Origin: Parashewanella curva
Lineage (GTDB): Bacteria; Pseudomonadota; Gammaproteobacteria; Enterobacterales; Shewanellaceae
Assembly (NCBI RefSeq): GCF_003675895.1
Contig: NZ_ML014779.1
Location: 1 to 56,182 of the forward strand
Reading direction: 5' to 3'
DNA: 56,182 bases
In this document: positions 28,096-36,607 of the stretch, piece by piece
Numbering within the stretch: position 1 is the stretch's first letter
Layout of the letters: the number at the start of each line of letters is the position of its first letter
The notes under the pieces: generated by a model
Told to the model about the DNA's origin: nothing
The model's database searches: none
What the model saw: only the letters and a program-made list of their open reading frames with translations
Made by a program: the position numbers and the translations under genes

Positions 28096-28359
28096 GCCTA
28101 TTATCCTTATTGGTCGCTGATTTTTTATTATTTAAATGTTGCGCAAACTTTGTTCAACAAAATATGGCTCTAATCTCCTTAAATGACAAGTCGTTTTCTT
28201 AGAAAATTACCGATTTCTTCCTGAATATTTGTTTACTCGCAATGACATAAATCAAAACCTAGTAATTTTGTCGGATTAATTTGCATACTAATGGTGGGAT
28301 TCAGTAAAATACGCTCCCCGCAAACGGCGGCGTTGTTACTGGAAAATTTGAGAGTATTT

Positions 28360-29745
28360 ATGTTTACACCTGAGCTATTGTCTCCTGCAGGCACACTTAA
28401 AAATATGCGTTACGCTTTCGCCTATGGCGCTGACGCGGTCTACGCTGGTCAGCCACGGTATAGCTTACGCGTCCGTAACAATGATTTTAAGCTTGAAAAC
28501 CTTAAAACCGGTATTGATGAAGCTCATGAATTGGGCAAAAAACTTTATGTAGTAAGTAACATTGCCCCGCACAATGCCAAATTAAAAACCTACATCCGCG
28601 ATATGGAACCAGTGGTTTCGATGAAACCAGACGCGCTAATCATGTCAGATCCAGGTCTGATCATGATGGTTCGTGAAGCGTTTCCGGATCAAGAAGTTCA
28701 TCTGTCAGTTCAAGCTAATGCGATTAACTGGGCATCGGTTAAGTTTTGGGAGCAGCAAGGCATCAAGCGTGTCATTTTATCTCGTGAACTGTCACTGGAT
28801 GAAATCGAAGAAATCCGTCAACGCTGCCCAGATATCGAATTAGAAGTATTCGTACATGGTGCTTTATGTATGGCGTATTCAGGTCGTTGCTTACTGTCAG
28901 GTTACATCAACAAGCGTGACCCTAACCAAGGCACATGCACTAACGCTTGCCGCTGGAAGTACGACGCCCATGAAGCGAAAGAAGATGAAAGTGGTGATGT
29001 AGTCGCGGTAAACCCTAACGATAATGGTGTTCAAATTGAAAAGCCAACCTTAGGTGAAGGAGCTTCGACAGACAATATCTATTTGCTACAAGAAGCCGGT
29101 CGTCCTGGTGAATATATGCCTGCATTTGAAGATGAGCATGGCACTTACATCATGAACTCAAAAGACTTACGTGCCATTCAACACGTTGAGCGCTTAACAA
29201 AAATCGGTGTCGATTCACTAAAAATCGAAGGCAGAACTAAGTCTTTCTACTATGTTGCTCGTACCGCTCAACTTTACAAACAAGCTATTGCTGATGCCGT
29301 AGCGGGTAAAGAATTCAACCCTAACCTAATGCGTCAACTAGAAGGCTTAGCTCACCGAGGTTATACCGAAGGCTTCTTACGTCGCCACGTGCATGATGAA
29401 TATCAAAATTACGATTACGGTTATTCAGTAAGTGACACTCAACAATTCTGTGGTGAACTTACAGGTGTTCGTAATGCAGCAGGTTTAGCTGAAATCGATG
29501 TCAAAAACAAATTTATGGTTGGTGACAGCGTTGAATTGATGACACCACAAGGTAACATGAATCTTAAGATTGAAGGATTAGAAAACCGTAAAGGTGAAGC
29601 TGTAGAATCCGGTAAAGGTAACGGTCATATTGTCTATCTTGATGTACCTAAAGAAGTAGATTTGAATAAAGGTATTTTGCTGCGTAACTTGCAAAATGGG
29701 CAAGATACCCGTAACCCACAAGCTGAAAAGCAGGCAACAGTTTAA
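28360..29745 (+). CDS. trhP: tRNA 5-hydroxyuridine synthesis protein TrhP (U32 family, YegQ)
   Basis: Peptidase-U32-family protein required for prephenate-dependent hydroxylation of U34 in tRNAs. 461 residues from the ATG at 28360 (MFTPELLSPAGTLKNMRYAF). An upstream in-frame ATG at 28291 is not supported by the family. U32 signatures are ADAVYAGQPRYSLR, EVFVHGALCMAYSGRCLLS and DPNQGTCTNACRWKY, with conserved cysteines that may hold an iron-sulphur cluster. An intrinsic terminator follows 21 bases after the stop. Confidence 0.94.
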   Translation: MFTPELLSPAGTLKNMRYAFAYGADAVYAGQPRYSLRVRNNDFKLENLKTGIDEAHELGKKLYVVSNIAPHNAKLKTYIRDMEPVVSMKPDALIMSDPGLIMMVREAFPDQEVHLSVQANAINWASVKFWEQQGIKRVILSRELSLDEIEEIRQRCPDIELEVFVHGALCMAYSGRCLLSGYINKRDPNQGTCTNACRWKYDAHEAKEDESGDVVAVNPNDNGVQIEKPTLGEGASTDNIYLLQEAGRPGEYMPAFEDEHGTYIMNSKDLRAIQHVERLTKIGVDSLKIEGRTKSFYYVARTAQLYKQAIADAVAGKEFNPNLMRQLEGLAHRGYTEGFLRRHVHDEYQNYDYGYSVSDTQQFCGELTGVRNAAGLAEIDVKNKFMVGDSVELMTPQGNMNLKIEGLENRKGEAVESGKGNGHIVYLDVPKEVDLNKGILLRNLQNGQDTRNPQAEKQATV

Positions 29746-29766
29746 TCTTCCCCTGCAATCAAATCT

Positions 29767-29791
29767 AAGGCACTCATCGAGTGCCTTTTTT
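29767..29791 (+). terminator. Intrinsic terminator of trhP
   Basis: AAGGCACTC and GAGTGCCTT with a three-base loop, followed by T bases (29786-29791). A perfect 9-bp stem. Confidence 0.92.
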
Positions 29792-29864
29792 ATGAAAAAG
29801 TGTTAATCAAAAGCACATGAATAGGTAATCATCGTCGAATTACTACTTGATATAATTCTTTGAA

Positions 29865-30326
29865 ATGAACCGCTATATTGGTAGTAAAATGTCATATCTA
29901 AAACGTGTGTTCCCACTACTGTTAATATTTTTCTACTCTGCGTTTTCATATTCTGCCATAACATCAGCTCAGACTCAGGATACGTTCACCAAACAAATGC
30001 ACTTCGATAATAACTTTGATCCTATTCCACCTAAAAATGGATTGGATTTTTGTAACAGAGCAACCCATGAAAAAATGAGAACATGCATGCCTATCTTCGT
30101 ATTTAACTCTCAAGATGCTCTAGAGGTAAACATCGTATTTGGCATTCACGCAGGGAAAGTATTAATTCACAATAATGTTGGTGTTTTATTTTTCTCGCGA
30201 CACTTTCTCATCTCAGAGTTTACAAAGGTAGTAAACCCTAATACTCACAAAGTGCTTTTTTGGGGCTTTCTGCACAACAAGCAGGGCATCATTTGTAATG
30301 ATACTCAGTGCCGACGGTGGAAGTGA
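29865..30326 (+). CDS. Small secreted protein of unknown function
   Basis: 153 residues; the signal peptide fits better from the internal ATG at 29889 (MSYLKRVFPLLLIFFYSAFS), giving 145 residues. Neither start has a strong ribosome site. The mature part has Cys pairs (DFCNRATHEKMRTCMP; IICNDTQCRRW) likely to form disulphides. Its C-terminal half is similar to the frame at 30620-30856 (NTHKVLFWGFLHNKQGIICNDTQC against NTNNQVFNGQIKNWVGLICDSSHC) and to a decayed fragment at 40233-40447. It belongs to a small local family whose function I cannot name. It lies after the trhP terminator. Confidence 0.6.
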   Translation: MNRYIGSKMSYLKRVFPLLLIFFYSAFSYSAITSAQTQDTFTKQMHFDNNFDPIPPKNGLDFCNRATHEKMRTCMPIFVFNSQDALEVNIVFGIHAGKVLIHNNVGVLFFSRHFLISEFTKVVNPNTHKVLFWGFLHNKQGIICNDTQCRRWK

Positions 30327-30409
30327 TGAGAGAGAAATTGAATTCAATTTCACCGGATAGCCATCCCGTTTTTCTTATGTCTTTCCAATAAGATCAAGCA
30401 GGTATTAAT

Positions 30410-30856
30410 ATGCGGAATTCAGCACTATTTATAACCCTCCCCCTACTAAGTATTAATTCATTTTATTCGATAAATGAACTTGCTTCCCTTAACTTAGTTA
30501 ATAATTTTTCCCTGCATAGCATCATGTCGACAACTGGAGCAGAAGCCTGCAATAACGAACAAAAACAGACCCAATCATCAAAACCTGCACTCCTATATTA
30601 AGAATACTAGAGGCCGTATATGGCCTCTAGCAATGATGAACTTACTATCACTTGGAAAGTAACCGCTCCGGTGCCAGATAAAATGACTATGGATATAATC
30701 CCATTGTCTGAAAAAATATTCGGTAATGATAAAATACTAGAAGAAGTATCCGCACTTGTTATCGATAAGAATACCAACAACCAGGTATTCAACGGACAAA
30801 TAAAAAATTGGGTTGGATTAATTTGTGATTCCAGCCATTGTTCAGACTGGCAATAA
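30410..30856 (+). pseudogene. Disrupted paralogue of the preceding small secreted protein
   Basis: A frame starting at 30410 (MRNSALFITLPLLSINSFYS, signal-like) runs to a TAA at 30599, hits a TAG at 30608 and then stays open in the same frame from 30620 to 30856. The distal part (SSNDELTITWKV to LICDSSHCSDWQ) aligns with the C-terminal half of the neighbour at 29865-30326, so the two pieces look like one gene interrupted by two stops. The break coincides with a palindrome CTAGAGGCC-GTATAT-GGCCTCTAG (30607-30630). Two separate tiny genes are possible but less likely. Confidence 0.6.
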
Positions 30857-31013
30857 ACACAATTAGACTTCGTTTACAGCCTACAACAAAAAATGTGTGT
30901 TATTAATTGTGTTACGCAAAACCGACTTTTATAGTAAAATACCGCCTTTCAAGGTAATCAATAGTAACCACGCTTTGTTGGTACATATTCTCTGAAACCC
31001 TTGCTGTAACTGA

Positions 31014-31298
<285 letters not shown>

Positions 31299-31381
31299 GC
31301 GAGTGATGCCCCTGTGAGTATAAATAATCCAGCGTTTGTACTATAAAATCTCCCTTCTCACGTCTAAATTAGCCGTCATTT

Positions 31382-31397
31382 TGTGATCCCTCTCACA
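31382..31397. promoter_or_regulatory. CRP-like binding site upstream of the transporter-lyase-porin genes
   Basis: TGTGATCCCTCTCACA is a perfect TGTGA-N6-TCACA palindrome, the CRP consensus core, located 77 bases before the transporter ATG (31474). It suggests cAMP-CRP (or a CRP-family) control of the downstream catabolic genes. Confidence 0.75.
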
Positions 31398-31473
31398 ACA
31401 TGAGGTGGCAGAATAAAACAACATACCCCTTCATTGCTTACCTTTACAATTTTACCACCTAAAGGCTTTCTTT

Positions 31474-32814
31474 ATGAAAAAAAGCTTCCTTGTGGGATTT
31501 AATATTTTATTGTATGCGACCTTATTTAACATTCTTCCATTTAAGCCGCTTTTAGCAAAAGGCTTTAGCGAATTTATTTTTATCGCAATCCTTTGGTTAA
31601 CAGAGGCTATCCCAATCAGTATTACGGCGTTATTAGTTCCCTTATGCGCAGCCGTAACAGGAATACTTCCACTAAAGCAAGCCCTATCAAGCTTCTCAAC
31701 CCCTGTTATTTTTCTATTTTTAGCCGGCTTTGCTCTTGCCGCATGTTTAAAAAAACAGGAGTTGGATTTATTGTTAGCAGACAAAGTTATTCTGTTCGCT
31801 AAAGGAAAGCTTTTCAATGCTATTTTTCTTATTTTTTTATTCGCGGCTTTTATGTCAATGTGGATGTCAAATACCGCGACTGTCGCAGTGATGACGCCTT
31901 TAGCATTAAGTCTAATAAAAAGAAGTACCAAGACGCCTTCAACTAAAGTTTATGTTTTTACCTTGCTCGGCCTTGCTTATTCATCAAGCACTGGCGGTAT
32001 AGCAACTCTAGTCGGGAGCCCTCCAAACGCTATAGTAGCCCATGAAATGAATTTAAGTTTTATGGATTGGATTTGGTACGGCTTGCCTGCTTCAGTTTGT
32101 CTACTTCCGTTGGTTATCGGCATTCTTTGGCTCTGTATTAAACCGGACCTAAATCAAACATTTGATTTCACACCGCAACAGTTTGAATTTACCCGTTCTC
32201 GCCAATTAACTGTATTTATTGCGCTATCAACAATCGCGCTCTGGATTTTTTCTAAACCCATCTCAACTTTTCTAGGCGGGATAAAGAATATTGATGTTGT
32301 CATTGCACTTTTTTCTATTGGAATGATGGGAATTTTTCGAGTTGTAGGCTGGAAAGATATTGAGAAAGAGGTTGAATGGGGTGTGCTGCTTTTGTTCGGT
32401 GGAGGTTTAGGGTTGTCAGCCGTATTAAAGGTAACAGGAGTAAGCGATTACATTGCACATTCAGTTAGCACATACTTAGTTGGCACTACACACTGGGTCG
32501 TTTTTACTGCCGTTGCATTACTGGTTGTATTCCTAACCACGCTTTCTAGCAATACCGCAAGTGCAGCTATTTTAATCCCCATTTTTGCTCCAGCCTCCCA
32601 AGCTATGGGAGTAAACCCTATGATTATGGCTGCTATGATCGGCGTCGCGGCTTCATGTGCATTTATGCTACCTATTTCAACTCCCCCTAATGCCATTGTA
32701 TATGCCACAGGCAAGGTTCCGATGAATAGTATGATGTCCTATGGGCTGATCATAAGCTTAAGTTGCATCATCATCTTACTGCTTTTAGCTGAGTTTATTT
32801 GGAGGTTTATTTAA
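31474..32814 (+). CDS. DASS-family dicarboxylate (anion) transporter
   Basis: 446 residues with about 11 hydrophobic segments. The two internal repeats each carry the Ser-Asn-Thr sodium/substrate motif (SNTATVAVMTPL near residue 130; SNTASAAILIPIF near 350) and a Pro-Pro-Asn motif (GSPPNAIV; STPPNAIVY). These mark the divalent anion:sodium symporter (SLC13/CitT/INDY) family, which moves succinate, fumarate, malate, citrate or related anions across the inner membrane. The ATG at 31474 has CTAAAGG upstream. It is first in a likely operon with an exported lyase (41-base gap) and a porin (33-base gap). The CRP-like box lies upstream. Exact substrate not determinable; a C4-dicarboxylate released by the lyase is the natural guess. 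Confidence 0.9.
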   Translation: MKKSFLVGFNILLYATLFNILPFKPLLAKGFSEFIFIAILWLTEAIPISITALLVPLCAAVTGILPLKQALSSFSTPVIFLFLAGFALAACLKKQELDLLLADKVILFAKGKLFNAIFLIFLFAAFMSMWMSNTATVAVMTPLALSLIKRSTKTPSTKVYVFTLLGLAYSSSTGGIATLVGSPPNAIVAHEMNLSFMDWIWYGLPASVCLLPLVIGILWLCIKPDLNQTFDFTPQQFEFTRSRQLTVFIALSTIALWIFSKPISTFLGGIKNIDVVIALFSIGMMGIFRVVGWKDIEKEVEWGVLLLFGGGLGLSAVLKVTGVSDYIAHSVSTYLVGTTHWVVFTAVALLVVFLTTLSSNTASAAILIPIFAPASQAMGVNPMIMAAMIGVAASCAFMLPISTPPNAIVYATGKVPMNSMMSYGLIISLSCIIILLLLAEFIWRFI

Positions 32815-32855
32815 GCACTTTTTCTCAAAATAATTCACCAAATTGAGGAATGACT

Positions 32856-34292
32856 ATGAACAAAACTATCGCTGCTGTGACAACAACAATATACCTAATT
32901 ACAGGGTGCTGTAATGTTGCACAAGCAAAAACCAGCACCAATACTATCGCCCCAAATGTATCAGTCTTTGATTCTGCCATATACCGTGACTTATTTGGCA
33001 CGCCCGAAATGCGATCTATTTTTTCCGATGAGAACCAAATAAAAAACTGGCTGCTATATGAGAGAGTCTTAGCAAGCGCTCAAGCCAAGTATGGGGTAAT
33101 CCCCAAAGCAAATGCTCGTAAAATAGAGCAAGCTGCACAATTTAAAAATATTGATATAAACGCTTTGCGTGCAGGCACCAACAAAGTAGGAAGACCCATT
33201 AAAACCCTCATAAAGCTAGTGAATAAAAAAGGAGGACGAGCAGTTAGTAATTACTTGCACTGGGGTAGCACTACCCAAGACGTAATGGATACTGCAACCG
33301 TTTTAGAAATAAGAAATGCGCTCAAACTCCTCGATAAACAGCTCGCTGATGTTATCAAGCTTACCGCCCAATTATCGGAAAAATACAAACGCACAGTGAT
33401 GGCTGCCAGAACCAATGGCCAACAAGCTACCCCAACCTCCTTCGGTTTTCGTATGGCCACTTATATGGTGGAGTTCTACCACCACAGACAACGAATTGCA
33501 GAATTATTACCTCGAGTATCCATTGGGCAATCTACTGGTGCGGTCGGTACATTAGCTGCAACTGGCCCCAAAGGGCTAAAAGTCGAAGCCGAAGTCAACA
33601 AACAGCTTAATTTAAACGTTCCAATAATTCCTTGGAACGCAAGTAGAGACCACTTTGCAGAAACCCTTGCAGTAGTTGGCCTAATAAATGGCACTCTCAG
33701 TCGTCTTGCTACTGACATTAATAACTGGTCCCGCATAGAAGTAGGTGAAGTTAAAGAAGGTGAAGGAGGCGCTAGTAGTACTATGCCTCAAAAGAAAAAC
33801 CCAAGAGCATCAGAATTTATGAGTGGCCTTGCTCGTATGGCGAGAGTCAGAATGTCTGGAGCGCTAGAAATCACAGATCATGCAGATACACGAACTGGCT
33901 CTCCATGGATTGCAGAGTGGTCTCTTATCCCTGAAATGTTTTTGATCACATCAGAATCACTAAATAGAGCAGAAAGAATGTTCTCTAAGCTCAAGGTTTA
34001 TCCAGAAAGAATGAAACAAAACCTAGAGTTATCCCAAGGCTACTCGATGTCGCAAGCAGTCATGCAATACTTAGCTGTAAAAATTGGTAGAGACAAAGCC
34101 TACAAAATGGTTAAGGCTGCGATAAAAAAAGCCAAACCCAATCAAACATTTCGACAAGTTATTTTATCCAACCCTACTCTCAAGAAGAGTATCGGCGACA
34201 ATTTAGACCGATTACTGAACCCCGAAAACTATCTTGGTGCAGCACCAGAGATGGTGGATAGAGCCGTAAGGACAGTAAAAAAAGGAATTTGA
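32856..34292 (+). CDS. Exported fumarase/aspartase-superfamily lyase (PcaB/adenylosuccinate-lyase-like), probable lipoprotein or periplasmic enzyme
   Basis: 478 residues from the ATG at 32856, seven bases after GAGG; the ATG at 32850 is too close to that site. The N-terminus MNKTIAAVTTTIYLITGC is a lipoprotein-like signal (LITGC, Cys18), with an alternative AQA signal peptidase I site at about 24. The body matches class II fumarase/aspartase enzymes of the PcaB/PurB type: YLHWGSTTQDVMDTA (His135), AARTNGQQATP (185-192 region), IPWNASRDHFAE, the flexible catalytic loop GASSTMPQKKNPRAS (Ser307/308), ITDHADTRTGSPWIAEW and LLNPENYLGAAPEMV. Classical members have His in the RTHGQHA motif; here both are replaced (Asn187, Gln190). 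Export of such a lyase is unusual, since family members are cytoplasmic. The neighbours (DASS transporter, porin) suggest release of a dicarboxylate outside the inner membrane. Substrate unknown. Confidence 0.82.
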   Translation: MNKTIAAVTTTIYLITGCCNVAQAKTSTNTIAPNVSVFDSAIYRDLFGTPEMRSIFSDENQIKNWLLYERVLASAQAKYGVIPKANARKIEQAAQFKNIDINALRAGTNKVGRPIKTLIKLVNKKGGRAVSNYLHWGSTTQDVMDTATVLEIRNALKLLDKQLADVIKLTAQLSEKYKRTVMAARTNGQQATPTSFGFRMATYMVEFYHHRQRIAELLPRVSIGQSTGAVGTLAATGPKGLKVEAEVNKQLNLNVPIIPWNASRDHFAETLAVVGLINGTLSRLATDINNWSRIEVGEVKEGEGGASSTMPQKKNPRASEFMSGLARMARVRMSGALEITDHADTRTGSPWIAEWSLIPEMFLITSESLNRAERMFSKLKVYPERMKQNLELSQGYSMSQAVMQYLAVKIGRDKAYKMVKAAIKKAKPNQTFRQVILSNPTLKKSIGDNLDRLLNPENYLGAAPEMVDRAVRTVKKGI

Positions 34293-34325
34293 TTGCTTTT
34301 AACCAACTGACATAAGAAGTTTGTT

Positions 34326-35669
34326 ATGACTATCAATAAAAAAATGCTAATGAGCATGGTTTGCATTGAGCTGCTAGCAAGTCATGTAGCCTTTGCTCAT
34401 TCTAGAAATGATGAAACCAACCAATTAAAACAACGTATATCGAAACTTGAAAAGAGCGCAACAAAAATAAAAACCACGGGAGGTGGGTTACGAATATCCA
34501 ATAAAAATTCTGGTTCAAGTTTTAAACTCAACGGCCGCTTTCACCTCGATTATGATAACTTTGACGGTGCCTATAATGGAATGAACCAAGGAAAACGTGC
34601 AAGTGATTTATTTATTCGGCGGGCTCGAATTGGCATATCTGGCAATATGAATCCTATCTGGAGTTACAAGTTCACACTTGCTTTTGGTGGTGGGAATCGC
34701 TCAGGAACCAACAGAGAAGATGGACGAATTCAAAATGCTATTTTGAGTTACAACGGCTTCAAAAAAATGGGAGGCCCTCAGGTTCAAGTCGGAAAAATCA
34801 AAGAGGACACGACTCTTGAAGCCACCACCAGCAGCAATTACATCACGACGATTTCTCGCTCAACCATAGTCAATGCTGTCTCTCCCTTCTTCAATTGGGG
34901 GCTACGAGTAAATCAAAATTTTAAACAATATGGTTTGCGATATGCCGTTGGTATGTATCAAGCGGCAGATGGTTCAAGCAACGGTCGCGAAGATGCTAAT
35001 GGAAAAAACCTCTGGGCATTTACCGGCCGAGCTAACTTCGCACCAATCGCTACTAAAGATAAAGTGATTCATTTGGGTATTTGGGGGTCGTATAGAGACA
35101 ATGGTGATGCCAAGTTTAGAAATCGTGCAAGAGGTGAAATCCGAAATACTAATATTCGATTACTGGATTCAAGAATGGGTGGGCAAGATGTTGCTGTTAA
35201 AAATATCACTGAAGGCGGGGTAGAATTTGCCGGCGTTTATGGACCATTTTCGCTTCAATCAGAATATATAAAACGCAATACAGATACCGTCGATTCAGCA
35301 GACTCTAAGCCAAACCTTTCAGGCTATTATGTCACTGGTAGCTATTTTATAACGGGTGAATCTCGATATTATGATCAAGCTAAAGGCGTATTTTCACAAC
35401 CTAAAGGGATTCGTCATGCACTTGAAGCTTATGTCAGATTCAGTGATGCAGATAGCAAATTCGATAACGCTGAGCTGGATAATGAACCACAAGGGACTGA
35501 AGTGGAGGTGCTCACTTTAGGTATGAATTATTACGTTAATCCGCAAGTCAGGCTTATGTTTGACTATTTAGATACCAAAGTTTCTGGTAGTAGTGATGCG
35601 TTAGCGGCGTTGAGCAACTCACAGGATAAAGGAAAAGGTGTAGTTGCTCGAGTTCAGTACTTGTTTTAA
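34326..35669 (+). CDS. OprP/OprO-type outer-membrane porin
   Basis: 447 residues. Signal peptide to about residue 24 (SHVAFA-HS), then a short coiled coil (NQLKQRISKLEKSATKI) as in trimeric phosphate-selective-type porins, then a beta-barrel with LNGRFHLDYDNFDG, RRARIGISGNMNPIWSYKF, alternating strands to the end and a terminal Phe (RVQYLF) needed for BAM insertion. The family is called phosphate-selective porin O/P, but many members carry other anions, including carboxylates. Position directly after the transporter and exported lyase supports an anion-uptake role for this operon. No phosphate genes are near. Confidence 0.86.
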   Translation: MTINKKMLMSMVCIELLASHVAFAHSRNDETNQLKQRISKLEKSATKIKTTGGGLRISNKNSGSSFKLNGRFHLDYDNFDGAYNGMNQGKRASDLFIRRARIGISGNMNPIWSYKFTLAFGGGNRSGTNREDGRIQNAILSYNGFKKMGGPQVQVGKIKEDTTLEATTSSNYITTISRSTIVNAVSPFFNWGLRVNQNFKQYGLRYAVGMYQAADGSSNGREDANGKNLWAFTGRANFAPIATKDKVIHLGIWGSYRDNGDAKFRNRARGEIRNTNIRLLDSRMGGQDVAVKNITEGGVEFAGVYGPFSLQSEYIKRNTDTVDSADSKPNLSGYYVTGSYFITGESRYYDQAKGVFSQPKGIRHALEAYVRFSDADSKFDNAELDNEPQGTEVEVLTLGMNYYVNPQVRLMFDYLDTKVSGSSDALAALSNSQDKGKGVVARVQYLF

Positions 35670-35706
35670 TAAAAAACAAATTATTCAATAGCAGCCAGAG
35701 TGATGT

Positions 35707-36258
35707 TTAACAGCCTGATGTTATCACTGAGACTTCTGGACTGTCTAAAGGAGCGCTCGGTACTCCCGTTTTGTATCTAATAAAACAGTTTGTACTTTCT
35801 GGTGATGTTGCAGGTGTTCCATTTGTGCCATCGCCAGATAACTCTCCAAAGCCGACAACAAAACCACTGCTACCATGAAACACTAAATCATGTGTGGTAT
35901 TATTTGAGCCACTTCCGTATCCTGCGATATCTCTATCTAGAAGCCTCAGAATCCCTCTGCTCTCTTGATATGGATACTGATTAACAAAACTAACCTGAAT
36001 ACCATCAATATCCACACTGGCTATATACTGCTTTCCAATACCTTTCATCACAGCCTTTGCATGTGCCATTTCAGCTGCGCTCTTCATAGAAGCAGCTAGC
36101 CGCTCTATAGCAGCAATTCTTGCATCTCGTTTAAAATCCATAAACTTAGGCAGCGCAACAATACTTATGATTCCTACGATCACAATAACCATCACCAACT
36201 CTATAAGCGTGAATCCTTTTTCTGATCGGTTAACCGCAACTTTTAAGTCAAACATCAT
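35707..36258 (-). CDS. Orphan type IV pilin, MshA-like
   Basis: 183 residues. The prepilin peptidase site is EKG-FTLIELVMVIVIVGI (cleavage after Gly16, Glu at +5), followed by ALPKFMDFKRDARIAAIERLAAS, which is characteristic of MSHA major pilins. Two cysteines near the end (TNCFIRYK and SGC) would make the D-region disulphide. No msh or pil assembly genes are beside it, so it depends on machinery elsewhere. It converges on the porin gene with a 37-base gap. Confidence 0.85.
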   Translation of the reverse strand: MMFDLKVAVNRSEKGFTLIELVMVIVIVGIISIVALPKFMDFKRDARIAAIERLAASMKSAAEMAHAKAVMKGIGKQYIASVDIDGIQVSFVNQYPYQESRGILRLLDRDIAGYGSGSNNTTHDLVFHGSSGFVVGFGELSGDGTNGTPATSPESTNCFIRYKTGVPSAPLDSPEVSVITSGC

Positions 36259-36607
36259 TCTTAATCCATTTTAGAAAATGCAAAGCCATAAGCTTGTTAG
36301 CTGGAATGATATAGAATATTTACTCCACACAAAAGTACAAAAGGAAAAATTCTTAATTTGTGATTTTAAAACACAGCTATTGAATATCGTGATAACGAGT
36401 CAAATTTTCATAAAAAGCAGACATTGCTTACATAAAATTCATCATTATTTTTAGCCATTTAGAATGTTTGATCTAAATCACAGCACAGTCATTTTGACCT
36501 TGTTAACTTAGTAGTCAGAAAAAGAGGCAATTCCATTTAGTTTTCGGTGAGAGATAAGCGGAATTGCATTTAAACATTAAATTTAAACTTTATAAAAGGA
36601 ACGCATC
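36259..36607. other. Divergent intergenic region between pilin and alcohol dehydrogenase
   Basis: AT-rich, no ORF. Contains a CRP/FNR-like palindrome at 36467-36482 on the dehydrogenase side and a GAGAGATAAGCGGAATT stretch closer to the gene. The pilin promoter should be at the left end. Confidence 0.5.
36467..36482. promoter_or_regulatory. CRP/FNR-family site upstream of the iron alcohol dehydrogenase
   Basis: TTTGATCTAAATCACA matches the CRP core (TGTGA-N6-TCACA) at nine of ten positions and the FNR core (TTGAT-N4-ATCAA) at nine of ten. It is 125 bases before the ATG. Anaerobic or catabolite control is plausible for this enzyme; the sequence alone does not tell which regulator binds. Confidence 0.6.

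Noticed and set aside
31452..31931. Minus-strand open frame within the DASS transporter
   Set aside because: Lies opposite transmembrane-coding sequence, which often leaves basic shadow frames open; no start signal.
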